Positions 23,570 to 35,129 of a stretch of DNA of 64,000 nucleotides are shown piece by piece (the first letter of the stretch is position 1; the number at the start of each line of letters is the position of its first letter). The notes below the pieces were generated by a model that saw only the letters and a program-made list of their open reading frames with translations, had not been told where the DNA came from and ran no database searches. The position numbers were made by a program, and so were the translations under genes. This DNA is from Blasia pusilla (Eukaryota > Marchantiophyta > Marchantiopsida > Blasiales), in assembly GCA_050084515.1 (NCBI GenBank), contig CM114272.1, forward strand, positions 18,104,001 to 18,168,000, given 5' to 3'.

Positions 23570-23861
23570 GAAATTCCATAGAAAGTTTTCACACAAGTAT
23601 ATTGCTCTACCTCTCCACTTGTCTATATGGGCCCCGCCTTTCCCTTCTTTCTGCTTCCCCTTACTTGCCTTCATGTTCCATACTCCCCCATTTCTTCCTC
23701 CCTCCACCTCCACTCTCATTGCTCCATTCATCCTTGCCTTGCTTTCCATCATGAACTATATGTTTGGGTCCCACCTTTTAGAACCCATTTCGGTGGACAT
23801 GTCAAGACTTGTTCGTCCATGTTTGTCTAAGGAAGGATTTGTCCGTTTTTGGGCAACCATG
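23570..23861 (+). mobile_element. Pyrimidine-core hAT-like MITE, copy A (5' end lost)
   Basis: The core contains gggccccgcc, a long pyrimidine-rich run, 'ccttgccttgctttccatcatgaac' and a 3' part with ggtggacatgtc.aagacttgt..gtccat, ending GGGCAACCATG. This order matches copies at 40,105, 42,518 and 60,399. The left terminal repeat is not recognisable. Confidence 0.65.
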
Positions 23862-25379
23862 AATGTCATTCATTTGGTAGGTCTCCTAGCCTGGTTTCAA
23901 CTATCTAACTCATGATTTTGTAACTCGTTTATCATTCTTCGGCCACTAAGTGATTTTTATGCTAAGTGAGGCCCATAGGTTTATCGTTGGTATCAAGAAA
24001 TTTTTGACAATTCTTTGGTACAATTTGATACAAGATTTTTCATTCAATCCATAAGAAAATTACCCACTAGATCCTTTTACCCATGGTGAATTATCGAGTG
24101 TTCTAAATGACCAATATTATTTTGATTGATGTTGATATGAGTGATCTATATCAAAGTGCTAAAGGTGGTGACATACACATCGATGTTAACGAGTAGGTGG
24201 CACCCATGCATGGGACAAACTTAGGAGAGAGTAATTGGGAATTTGGAGGAACGTAGTCAAAACCAAAACCGGCATAAAATTTCTCTTGTGGTAAATTGGT
24301 AACATAACGTTTCCACTTCATTTCACGACATCATTTCAATTATAGGTTTTGTATACTTTAATCTTGATACCTTGTTTAGCCCCCCAAAAAGTGGACCTAA
24401 ATTTCTTTTTGAATCAAAAAGGGGTAGAAATCATAAAAGTATGTATGATTCTTGAAATCTCATATGTCTTGGTAGGGAATATACACTAGTTCTCCTCCAT
24501 GATTGATCCTATATGATGTTCCATATCTCCTTTGTTAAGTCATAGTGCCTTCCATCATCCTCATCCTTATAAAGTGAAAGTCTACCTTGCTCGCATAGTT
24601 ATTGATTGTACAATATAGTCTAGATCCCTCCCTTAACACTGCTAGAATCCTCCTCCTATTAACAAATATTTATACACATGACATTCAAAGACTAAAAAAA
24701 AGGAGCTTCTATGACCTCTTTTTGATGAGTTTTTGTTTATAAATGTGATTGGAGAACCGATTCATTTTACGAGTTGAATCTTTTTATGAGCTCGAATGGT
24801 CCACCAGCTATTTCCTCTCCACATGTAAAAATCCACTTCAAACCATGGATGGATTTTCCGAGTGGTACGATGACCTCTGAATGGATCATGAACCGCAATG
24901 TTGGTTGTCGACCAAGACATGTGGGTTTTCAACACGAGAACATCACACGATTGTTGTTATCAATTTTAATGGGTTAAAACTTCTTTTTGACTTTCTATTG
25001 AAGTGCATATGGATTTGGGTGCATAAGAGTGGGTGTCATTGGGATAACAAAAGTTGACTAAAGAACGATGTCATAATATATGTTTCCCCTCCCTCTTCCT
25101 CTGACTTTGTGATTTTTTTTCATCTTTCATGCTCGTCATGGAAGGCATGTGGCACCTGGTTGTAAGGACCCATGTTTCTCCTAATGTCACCCACTACCAT
25201 CACGTAGGAATCTTTGCATGTATCCTGATATTTTTTATTTCTCACATGGCGATAAAAAGATAGCTAGTGGTGGTAATGGCAATCTAAACTATGAAGCATT
25301 TTTTGGAATAGACCCCTTGTATTCTATGTTGTAAGGGAAAAGGAATAATAAGATATAAACCAATATAATACCCATTATA
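23862..25379. other. No gene recognised; AT-rich
   Basis: Stop-rich in all frames. No domain or internal repeat is recognised. Confidence 0.4.
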
Positions 25380-26700
25380 TCCATGTCTACCATACGCATT
25401 CTCCGGTCCGTCCTCAAGCGTCGTGTTATCGTGGGTCTCAAGCGGGAGGAATTCCGACCGTCTGAGGTATTACCGGCGCAGGTTCCCGTCGATAACGTCG
25501 TTCCCGTAAGGGTTCAGGGAGGAGCGCTGTCCGTTTAACCGCAACACGAAGGGGCCAACAACCTAGACTTGGTTCCTTCGGGCCTACTTGTATGATACTT
25601 TATGGGGGGGAATGGTTGGTATACGGATGCATTGAAAGCTACTCTGACCTTTGAAGGGAAGAGTACGTCGGCAAAATGGATGTCCACCACCTCTTTCGCT
25701 CTTTTGTGAGTCACCGTCCCAAAACTACGACGTCTGCATGCACAGGTAAAGTATTTGTACGTGATGCAGTCATAAATCTCCTGTCGTCCTCTAAGTCCAG
25801 TTTCATGTGCTTAAAATCTTGGATGGATCCATGCGCGGACTCTACGGACGCCACTTGGTACGGCGACCGGGATATATTCCCGTCTCCCCCGCGCTGGTAC
25901 TCCCTCCCCGTCGCCCTCCTCCGCTGGCATGCGTAAAATGCTTCTGTTAAATGACCTGACATGTGCTGTAACATCCGTCCATATTTTCTATGTGGACGTC
26001 TCTCCAGCCTCGGGCCCGGCGTCGTTCCGAGCACAAGCGAAATGCTCCCCCGCTCGCCCACGTAAAAAAAAAAGCCGGTGATCTCCGTCGCGGACGATGA
26101 TACTGCCCCGCATTGTGACAGCGCTTCACCACAATGCTTCCAAAACATCCATGCGAAAAAAAGAAGAAAGGCGAGCGTCTCCCTCTCGTGTTGGGTTGCC
26201 TAGCGAGGCGAGGCTTCCTTCCGGCCAGACAGGTGCATTCCCTCGGGAGAAAGAAAACACCACACGCGAAACGTGGCAGCGGAGAACGATTCGTATAGTC
26301 GCCAGCTTTAGCGGATCGGAGGATCAAATGCGCTTTCCCGGAGGTATGAAATGAAAACAGTCTCCGTCACACGCACGCACGCACGCACGCCCCGCCCCGC
26401 CCCGCACTCATCAGTCTGGGACCCGGTCTCGCGAACTGTACAGGACGCGAGTATGCGACGTATTCGTGTAGATGGATGGATTGAACGCGTGCGCAAATCT
26501 CGTCGACGGCTCGGGACGTCGGTGACCTCACGCTCGCTCTCGATCCAACATGGATTCCCCATGTAGAGTGGAGGACCCACCAGTCGTCGGAGAAGAAAGG
26601 AAGAATGACGGGTCCTAGCACACGTACGCTGGGGTCCTAGAAAGGGAATAGCGACTCTTATGCTTTTCATAAGCGCCGAGGATCCGAGTAGATTAGGAAT
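25380..26700. other. GC/CpG-rich island without recognisable gene
   Basis: A sharp rise in CpG content. Open frames of 85-145 codons overlap on both strands with no domain, so they are probably chance frames. It contains a compound microsatellite at 26,369-26,404. It could be an unmethylated regulatory segment or part of an unrecognised gene. Confidence 0.35.
26369..26404. repeat. Compound microsatellite (ACGC)n-(CCCCG)n
   Basis: About five ACGC units are followed directly by three CCCCG units. Confidence 0.9.
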
Positions 26701-29700
26701 GGCAGGATGGAGGGAGGGAGCGACGGAGAGAATTATGGGACGCGGCGCGGGAGGTTGCCTTTCGTGTACGAGTTCGTTTGGATGTCATCAAAAGTGCAGT
26801 CTTATATCAACGAGAAAATGCTCCATTGGAACGGCACAAACAATGTACAAAAGGATATCATTACTCCTCTCGAAATTTCGAGTTCTACGTCCTTTCTCGC
26901 GTAGCGTCGCTCGTAAGAGGGAAAAGGCGTTCCAGAAAGAAGAGAAGGGGATGAGAAAGAAGACACCCTCGACTGTCCATCGTGGCCCCCAAAACTACTC
27001 GACAACTTGGTGCACTGTCCCAAATTTTCAACCCGATCACATGCGCACCATCAAACGTTCGTTTTCTATGTCACTAGAGTAGACATATACTCCGTCAAAA
27101 ACTAGAGAAACCGACTTTCGAATATACAACCTTCCCAAGAGAGAAGAAATCATTTGAGGAGAATGGAATGTAACGGCTAAGGCTCAACTTTGCGACTATG
27201 TAACCATGACTACGCTCCGAAAGCCTGAGTTGGACCAAAAGTGCGTATCTTTGTTTTGTCGTACTCAGAAAAAGCATCCGTCCCTTTGTCACCCCAAAGT
27301 GTGCGCCCACATATTCTCATGGGGCACCGTCATTTTTGCGGCCCACTTGACATTTGCTAATGTATGTCGGTGGAGTAGATTTTTCGAGCAATATGAAACA
27401 AATAGATGGAAGCGTGAGTAGCCCTATGAATGTTAAGTCCATACAATTTGGGCTTCTTAGAAAACGATCCGCATGATGAGAAGAATATACACGTCGATGA
27501 ATTTTTTTAATTGAAGGATCTGTATACAATTACGGAGTCGCCTCTTGGACTAATTTTTTCATAAATTGATAAAATTTATTACGATTCTATAAAAATATTT
27601 CAAAGATACAAACTATTTCACACAAGTTTTATATGTGCACACCATACTACTCGAACCTTGACAAATTTCGCAAGAATATTCTAAAGATTTGTGTGTCCCC
27701 TTTCTCTTTTTGACAATATTTAGTACATTTACACTTCTTTTACAAGAGAGTGCAACCCTCCCCAATTTGACTAGAAACTTAACAACTTTGAAATTACTAA
27801 CATATGAATATTGGAACCTTGTAAAACCTAGCAAAACTTTTATTGAAATTCAGGTGTACCGTCTATTTTTAATAACCAGTGGTGTTTAAAAATGTCAATG
27901 CGAGGGAGAGAATTCCTCAAAAAAATTAGAATATAGTCTGAAAAGAAAAATTTTTAAATGGTTTTCTGACATTAATATATGATCGTATGACATGGGACTA
28001 CGCGTCGTGTACTCGTAGGAGATGGAAGAAGGGAGTAAACAACAACGACCGGAGGATTCCGACCTATTCCAAGATCGAACCCGGTTATCGATGAAAACCG
28101 CCTCGACAGCAGGCGGTTGCGGGATTGTGGGAATGCTAGTAACATGAGTCGTTCTTTCTTCCTCCTTTGATTTTCCGTACGCACATGTGGACAACCACCG
28201 GGAAGAATGCGGGTGCGGATGCGTGTTAGCTAAGAAGTTGATGCCGTGGAAAGAGCCACACAGGTGTCCATGGTGGGGTCCAGACTACACTCCATCAACT
28301 TTCGCCATCCCTTCCACTCTTTCCTCGCCACGCAATTTAAATATATTTCGTGGTTTACTTCTCGTGCCCCACATTCCATGGATTTTACCGTCATTTAGAT
28401 GATCTCAACGCAATTCCACCGCTCACGTACTGTCCTACCTCTCATCCTCTTCGTTCACTAAGCGATACGGGACGGATGAAGCGAGACCGCCAAGGATGGA
28501 TGGAGTACACGTGGAATAGTAGGAACATAAGGCTCAGCCACCAAAGAGGTGCGGAAAGAGTAGTGTAGGCTAGTTTGGCGGAGATGGATCTGAATTATCG
28601 TTTACTCAGCCTCTCCAAATTTTGATGGTATAAAAAAATCTATGATATTGATGGTGAAAGGGGTCTTAGGAACAAACGTATCTCTACTCGACACATGCCC
28701 TTTGGGTTGTCTATGGCCTCGACACCTGTCCCCTCCAACATCTTAGTTTCATCTAACTAAACTAGATGAGAAGGAATGCTTCTGTCACTCGAGATCGGCC
28801 CCGGTACCGACTCGTATAGGAGGATGGGGTTACAAGCACCGGCCTCGCTTACATGACACATAAACTAAAAGACGCATCCGGTCTTTTGAACTCACTTCTT
28901 GATTTCTGATTAGACACATATAGTGCCATCTTATAGAAATAGCCATTTATGTTGTTATTGCTTACGTTGTTCCTAATCTCCACCTTAGTCTAATCTGAAT
29001 TTAGGGTTTAAACTTACCACTTTGAGGGGCCATACATGCACTTACTTAAATATTTTCGGCGTGTCAAAACTCGACTGCGTCCAATATTGTTGCGTTTGAT
29101 CAAGGAGTGTCAGCGTGTTACATTACTCAAAGTACGAATGAAGTGAGGCTTGGATTTTGAAATTTGTACCCGATTGTGCAATTGTGCCTTTACTTTTACC
29201 CTTGACACTATTCATAACTCTACACCATCTCCTATTGATAAATTCAAATGTCTTATCTTATACAATTCTCTCTATATCCCTAACCTTCTCTATGTTGTAC
29301 TCTTCCTTACTAAGGGTTAGACTATTAAGCTTACTTAGCTATACTACTTACTTGAATCAACAGGAGGGTTACACAACCAATGATTCTTGAATCCTTTTTT
29401 TTTTCATGCATTCAACATACAAGCACATTCTAAACTATATGATAGTGTTGTAATTTCTTTTTATCCTCATTATTGTATATTGTGTATAGACATACCTCTT
29501 CTTCTAAAGCATGTTGGAGATTGTTCAAATTAGCTCCTAGAGAAAATATCCAAACGAAGAGGGTGTTTTGGTTTAGTGTTGATGTATCCAAGTGACAAAC
29601 CATTTTCTTCAATGATTACGATAATATCGTGGAGAGAGTACAAAGAAATAGGGAGATAGCTCTTACATAATGGTTTGCGATTAATTATTTAGACTTGCAG

Positions 29701-30461
29701 GCTTGAAAATATCCGTATCTTGAGTTTCCTTTCCTATTATCATAAGAGCACAAAAAATTGATTTGTAGAATTCGCAGGAAAAATAATCATGATCTTCTCA
29801 TTAGTTTCTTATATCTTACTCATTCAGATATATCTATTTGTAATTGCCATAATATACATATAAATTACATAAATTTTCAAGCATCTTCTTGAACATTGGA
29901 ATATTACATATATTAAGCAAATACTTTCAAGTTTGGAAAGGTGAATGAGAATGCCGTTGGTTGCGATTATTATGTCATCAATTTCGAGATATAACTATGA
30001 ATGCATACTTTAGAATTGTGTAGGGAGTGTTACATGCAACATTTAAGGAATTTGGTATTCAAATGAGTATTTTGAGGATGATAGGGAAGTATTCTATGTT
30101 TCCGAGAAGCATAAAAAATTCTTCACAAGTTGTTTGCTCTTTCGACTCTTTGTTATTATTCTATGTTATAACACATTAGCTTAATCTACTTAACCATGGA
30201 ATCTATTTTTTCTTCCTCTCATAAAGGGCATCATACATGCAAGACATGAGGTGATTGTAATTTCTTCCATAACCTTTCTTGTTTCATATGTTTGCTCTTG
30301 GAATTATTTCCCAAAGTATGAAATTTATGCCGAGAATGGGGATTCCTCACCTTGCCCGGGCTGTTTTGATTATTAACAATACATTATTGGAAGTCCACCA
30401 CCATTTGCAAGATGAAAAAAATGACTATGAATTTTACAATATGCCCCAATTAAAAGAATGA
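26701..30461. other. No gene recognised; mixed GC and AT-rich segments
   Basis: A smaller GC-rich patch lies at about 28.0-28.8 kb; the rest is AT-rich. Only short frames are present. The frame at 26,660-27,082 (140 codons) has no recognisable domain and biased, chance-like composition. Confidence 0.4.
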
Positions 30462-30625
30462 AATTAATACACAATGAAAAATGACATCTTACATTCGATG
30501 TGACACAAAAATTGTTGTTGCGTGAAATAGTTTTTCCTTATTCAATTAATACACAATGAAAAATGACATTTCACACTCACTGGCTCAAAAAAAATTTATG
30601 AGGTCAAATAATTTTTTTTCCTTAT
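30462..30625. repeat. Imperfect tandem duplication, 82-bp period
   Basis: Two adjacent units begin with the same AATTAATACACAATGAAAA block (30,462 and 30,544) and both end near TTCCTTATT. The second unit has diverged in its middle part. Confidence 0.75.
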
Positions 30626-30782
30626 TGGCACACTGGCAATTTATTTATAGTAAATAGAAAATCCTTAAAAAAGAACGAAAGGAGTAGTAGGACGTATTAT
30701 TCTTACTAGCGAATAAGAGTAGGTCCACACAGGATTAATCCCGTAATGGTGGTTCCAGCGAAGGTATAAAAATATATATCCA

Positions 30783-30816
30783 CTTCGCTGTATATAAAAA
30801 TAAATATACAGCGAAG
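30783..30816. repeat. Perfect 13-bp inverted repeat at start of GC-rich island
   Basis: CTTCGCTGTATAT (30,783-30,795) pairs with ATATACAGCGAAG (30,804-30,816) across an 8-nt loop. A nearby partial copy of the arm (CAGCGAAGGTATA, 30,757-30,769) suggests local duplication. Confidence 0.8.
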
Positions 30817-30819
30817 GGG

Positions 30820-32142
30820 GCCGTAAAGGAGAGTAGTTGGAGTCCCCAGCAAAGTGACATCCAAAATGGAGACGGGCGTATGTGAGGACACGAGAACAAC
30901 ATTCGGTGGCAGAGGTGAACATGTTCGTAAAGGGTCCCTTGATCGCATTTACAGGGCTTGTCGTGTATGTTTGTGAAGCCAGGAAATGGCCACGAGAGCA
31001 TATACCCTAAGGGCAGTGGGACTCCAAACCTACCTTGCTCCCACTGCAGTGACCGAAATGACGGTACGCCGTACGCTCTCCGTACCATCGATGGGGGCCA
31101 CATTGGGCTCGCAGGGACAGGCCCGCCCTTCTTCCTCAAGCAGGCTCCGAGTCCCGGACTGAAACTCCATTCGTCCCGGGCTCCACCGGCAGCCGGGCCG
31201 GCGGCCCGCTACCCACGGCTTTACCCGGGCCGCACCACGCGGCGGACCTGCCCTTCCCGGGGGGGGCCCTGGGCACACGTTATACGTGCTCCCGGCTAAC
31301 AAACTTCTCCAATCCTGTGCTTCGCTTCACCGGCGGGAGACAACGGAAGAGCGTCTGGGCCTCCTTTCTTAGGGCGGGGACAAAGTGTCAGACACGAGAG
31401 GACAAGAGAGACTGGCGTGGGGGAGGAAGGGAGTCCTAGAGAAGGAAGGAGGCAGCGTAACATCTGCCCACGGCCTGCAGACGCGGTGCTGCCCGGGAGC
31501 TGACATCGTGAGAGCTTGTCCGGATTTCTTTCCACCCCTGCTCCGCTCTGCATAATAGCAGGGCATGCAGCAGGGGACGAACGGGCTGCGCGGCCAGGGC
31601 CGCGGCGGGACTCTGTGGAGGAGGGACTGCACTGAGGGAGCGCGCGATCTAGTAGGAACTTCCGTCGCAGTTGAGGAATGTACGGAGATGAATCTGGGTC
31701 CCGTAACAGGACGGGTCCGACGGGGTGAAGAACGGGAATTGGATTTGGACTTTGAATGAGGTTACCAGAAAAACGAATGCTTTGAGACGACCACCTCCAC
31801 TTTCATTACGGCCCCTAAAGAGGTTTTCAACCCCTTCTAGAGTATCTGCGTGTCTTCTACACGTATGTATTAATAACTGGTTTGGAAAACGAGCCATCGA
31901 GAGGAAACGGGAGCCAACCTCGGGCGGCGGTTACGGGGAACGATTCATCGTCGTTACCCGTAACGGCGATGGGAGGCCCCCGTCCGACCCTGGACGCTAC
32001 TGAGTGGCCCTAGTAGTGTGGAGGTTTCCCTAAGCCGGTAACGCCAGCTGGCCGGCGGCCGGTCTCCCGTTTCTGCGGCTCCTGCCGCGATGCTGCCGAA
32101 TCATAGAACCTCTGTTTCCATCTCCCAAAAGTTATCCTTCGT
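30820..32142. other. GC-rich, no recognisable gene
   Basis: Open frames on both strands (for example 31,030-31,302 and 31,296-31,632) overlap each other and show Pro/Gly/Arg-rich composition expected from GC-rich non-coding DNA. No domain was seen. Confidence 0.4.
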
Positions 32143-32175
32143 CGGGAGTGTGCCCCCCAGAGTGGCACACTCCCG
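32143..32175. repeat. Perfect 12-bp hairpin abutting a MITE
   Basis: CGGGAGTGTGCC (32,143-32,154) pairs with GGCACACTCCCG (32,164-32,175). Its right arm overlaps the left target-duplication copy of the MITE that starts at 32,178, so the MITE inserted into, or beside, an existing palindrome. Confidence 0.85.
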
Positions 32176-32383
32176 TCCAGTGCTCGAGTAGTTGTTTTAC
32201 ACATACCGGTGAATCTCCGACAGAAAGTCATTCCGGTCCGATATTCGCAAATACATTTTCCCAGAGAAATCCCTGATTTCATGTGGGTAATTTGGTTAAA
32301 CTCACACATTCCTATAAAAGATTAGTAATTCTTGCCGTTGATTTTACAGAGAATGCCGGCACTAACCGAGCCTTGCTCCCGCG
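32170..32383. mobile_element. hAT-like MITE, diverged second copy of the 4,478 family
   Basis: The element occupies 32,178-32,375 (198 bp). It starts CAGTGCTCGAG and ends CTCGG-like GAGCCTTG on the opposite side (..ACCGAGCCTTG), and shares the colinear blocks CATACCGGT, TCTCCGA and GAATGCCGG with the copy at 4,478. Flanks CTCCCGTC (32,170-32,177) and CTCCCGCG (32,376-32,383) agree at 6 of 8 positions, as expected for an aged 8-bp target duplication. Confidence 0.7.
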
Positions 32384-32783
32384 CCGTACTTTTGTCAGCC
32401 ATCCATACAATCCCCCTAAGCGCCGCGACAGCTCTCCTCGCATTGCATGGCATGACATCCGTCTCCCCTCCGGCCCTGGCCTGCGCGCTGTCACACACAA
32501 AAAAAATTATACGTCTTTCTCCCTCTCTGCATGGCATTCCATGGTGTACTTTCGTTCCTTGCCTCCGGCTAGCTACCTAGCTACGCATAAAATTGACTGC
32601 GCGCTAAATCGCACCGCCGTGGAATCCGGGCGGGGAAATTGTAACACCTCCACACCCTCAACCTGGCCCGGCCCCGCGGTGAAGCGAGCGAGAGACAACG
32701 TCCAAATAGAAACTCACAAGAAAGGAAACCCCGGAGCGGACAGGAAGCCCGATTTCATGTTCGCATTTTAACTGCAGTCCACT

Positions 32784-32824
32784 TGCTGGAAAGCCCGCGC
32801 CCGGCGGGCGCGGGCTTTCCAGCA
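32784..32824. repeat. Near-perfect 41-nt palindrome (20-bp arms, 1-nt spacer)
   Basis: The left arm 32,784-32,803 (TGCTGGAAAGCCCGCGCCCG) is the exact reverse complement of 32,805-32,824, with a single G between. It directly abuts a second, longer inverted repeat. Such a GC-rich palindrome would extrude readily as a cruciform. Confidence 0.9.
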
Positions 32825-32909
32825 CACTGTTTTCTTGTCTTTTCCCCACCCAAATCAATTCCCCGGGGATCAATTGATTTGGGTGAGGAAAAGACAGGAA
32901 AACAGTGTG
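32823..32909. repeat. Second inverted repeat, 38-nt arms with 2 mismatches
   Basis: The left arm starts CACACTGTTTTC at 32,823 and the right arm ends GAAAACAGTGTG at 32,909. Between the arms is a short centre containing CCCCGGGG. It begins where the 41-nt palindrome ends, giving two hairpins back to back. No coding frame explains it. Confidence 0.88.
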
Positions 32910-35060
32910 AGGCGTTTCCACCACACGTGAGTGCGGGAGCCCTGATTCCCGTCCAGACTTCGAGGAACGTTGCAGCGAGTGAAGGGGGAACGGCCCGTGA
33001 ACCCCTCCGTCTCACGGACACTCTTCACGTCGCTCAGCGGCCGCGGATTATCTGCTCTGATAAGCTTGTCCTCTTCCTCATCCTCCGGCTCCGGCTCCGG
33101 CTCCGCATCCCCAGATCCTGTCATCGACGACGCCTCCCCGCGCAACAGCCTCCTTCGCCACGCTTCTTCTGTCCGCAGTCCGTGTATCTACCGCCTGCAT
33201 TTCGTCCACTAGATATACGTATCTGGTAATTACTACGAGCTGGCTCATCCCGAAATATGGAAAAGCCGCTCGGAATACGTACTCGTGGAAGTCGAGGTAT
33301 TAATACGATATCTCTACTCTGCCCGTCGCCGATTCGTGAAAAAGGATACGGTCCTCATACTATTTCTCGACATTTGTCGCTTAAGTGGACAATATGCAGG
33401 TGATCACTCAAATCTCAAAGGAAAGCTGAGTAGAATGCCTCGTACAAGTCGTCCAAGTGTCAATTATTTACATGAAAATATTAAAAAAGGGTAGTTTTAA
33501 ACATTGTGAAATAAAGAGGCAAATAAAGAAATACACTGGTGAATATTATTAAATAATAAAGAAATATATTGGTAAAAAGTTCTTCTTTTGCAATTATGTC
33601 CGAACATGAGGATTTATTTGTTCGACAAGTGTTGGAACCCCTATCGACTACGCAACGGTCAATTATTTCCATGGGTTTCACTAAGAGCTTCTACGAAAGC
33701 TGGAAATTCAGCGTCCACATTCACCATCGAAGCACTCGACATAGGATTCACGTCCTCGTCTCCTATATTAGGAGTCCAGGACTTGGGACATTTTATATCT
33801 TTGGTCGTTGTTTAGCAGGGTTCATTCTTGCGTAACGCGGCTTCGCCCACCTTCGAACATGACAATTTCTCGAATGTGACTGGCTGGATAACCTTAAATA
33901 CCATGTTTTGCGGAATCGCATGACAAGCTCGAACAACAACACCAAGATCGTAGGATGAATTGTCATTTGTCCCCGAGCATTCACCATCTTAAGCATGGTC
34001 AATTCATTCCGCTTGCGATTACTCCTCCTAAGTGCGTCACTCCGAGTTTCTAGGGCCACATGCTTAAGTCTTCCATCATCGAGTCACGTCCCATGAACAT
34101 TTTCCACCCTCCTACTTAATTATCTTGGCCACAGCCCCCTCCATTTTAAGACTTAAGTGGGACCATACACTACTACGGACAGATCGCTTTTCATGCAGCA
34201 TGGGAATAGCACTGTTAGTGATTCCAGACAAATATTTGAGTACGCGAAATTGTTTACATTTAGAAACTCGGGAAGTCGAGAATCCCGCATCTCGCTCGTC
34301 GAGAGAGCTTAGGGAAGTCGAGCACTCCCACGCTAACTTCCATGGGGCATGGGAGCTTCCAATATCCGCATGTACATTTGAGCCGTGCAGAGCGGTCTTT
34401 CGAAGGCTGATTGGTCGGTTGTCCTGAATGTCGTTGGCGTTGTGGTCGGTTCTGTGGTTAATTTAGCAATACTAAACTCGACTAAACACACTGTGTGCCG
34501 GTACTATACGAGACAAGCTTCTGCGAATCGGCTTAGAGACGTATCTGTCCTCTAGCGTATTCTGTCGCTTCCGTTTCTCTTACCTACGGTGATCGCGGTT
34601 CGCGCTTTCCCGGGCACGCAGAGTTCCGTACTACGGCCCTCAGGGTCCTCGTAGAATTCCCTCGGGCCCGTTGTGGTCCCTCCTTTCCTTCCCCCCGCCC
34701 CCGTCGGATGCTGTGTCGCACCGATCTCCGCCGTTCCTGCCTGCCGATCGGTGGTCGGGTGACTCGGGTCCTTTTCGGTCTTTGCGGAAATATCCAGGAA
34801 ACGCGACGCGAGCGGCTAAATGCCTCTAAAGTACGATATCCGATTCGCATTAGTAATCCGCGTTCCGGACGTAATCCTACTTAGCGGTGTCCCACGGCAC
34901 ACGAAAGAGAGGAGGAGGTGGCGGTGGTGAAGGGTGGGGGGGAGTAGGAGCTGTTCGATTTCAGCAGCTCGAACTCAGCCCGGGTCTTCTGGGTCCAGAC
35001 GTAGGCGGTCGTTTGTGACAATACTCTATTTTTTAAGGCGGAGTAATAACTTCTGGAAAT
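32910..35060. other. No gene recognised; GC-rich with AT-rich patch
   Basis: Contains a CTCCGG simple run near 33,080-33,105. Several open frames of 80-150 codons on both strands have no domain. The AT-rich patch at 33,480-33,570 is unassigned. Confidence 0.4.
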
Positions 35061-35129
35061 GATGAATACACTTAACTTTTCAATTCGTCACCCAAGCGCT
35101 GACGAATTGAAAAGCTAATTGTATTCATC
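35061..35129. repeat. Inverted repeat, 30-bp arms with 2 mismatches, 9-nt loop
   Basis: The left arm 35,061-35,090 begins GATGAATACACTTAAC; the right arm is 35,100-35,129; the loop is CCCAAGCGC. Its size and near-complete pairing resemble young fold-back MITEs or young plant miRNA precursors. Neither can be proved here. Confidence 0.88.
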
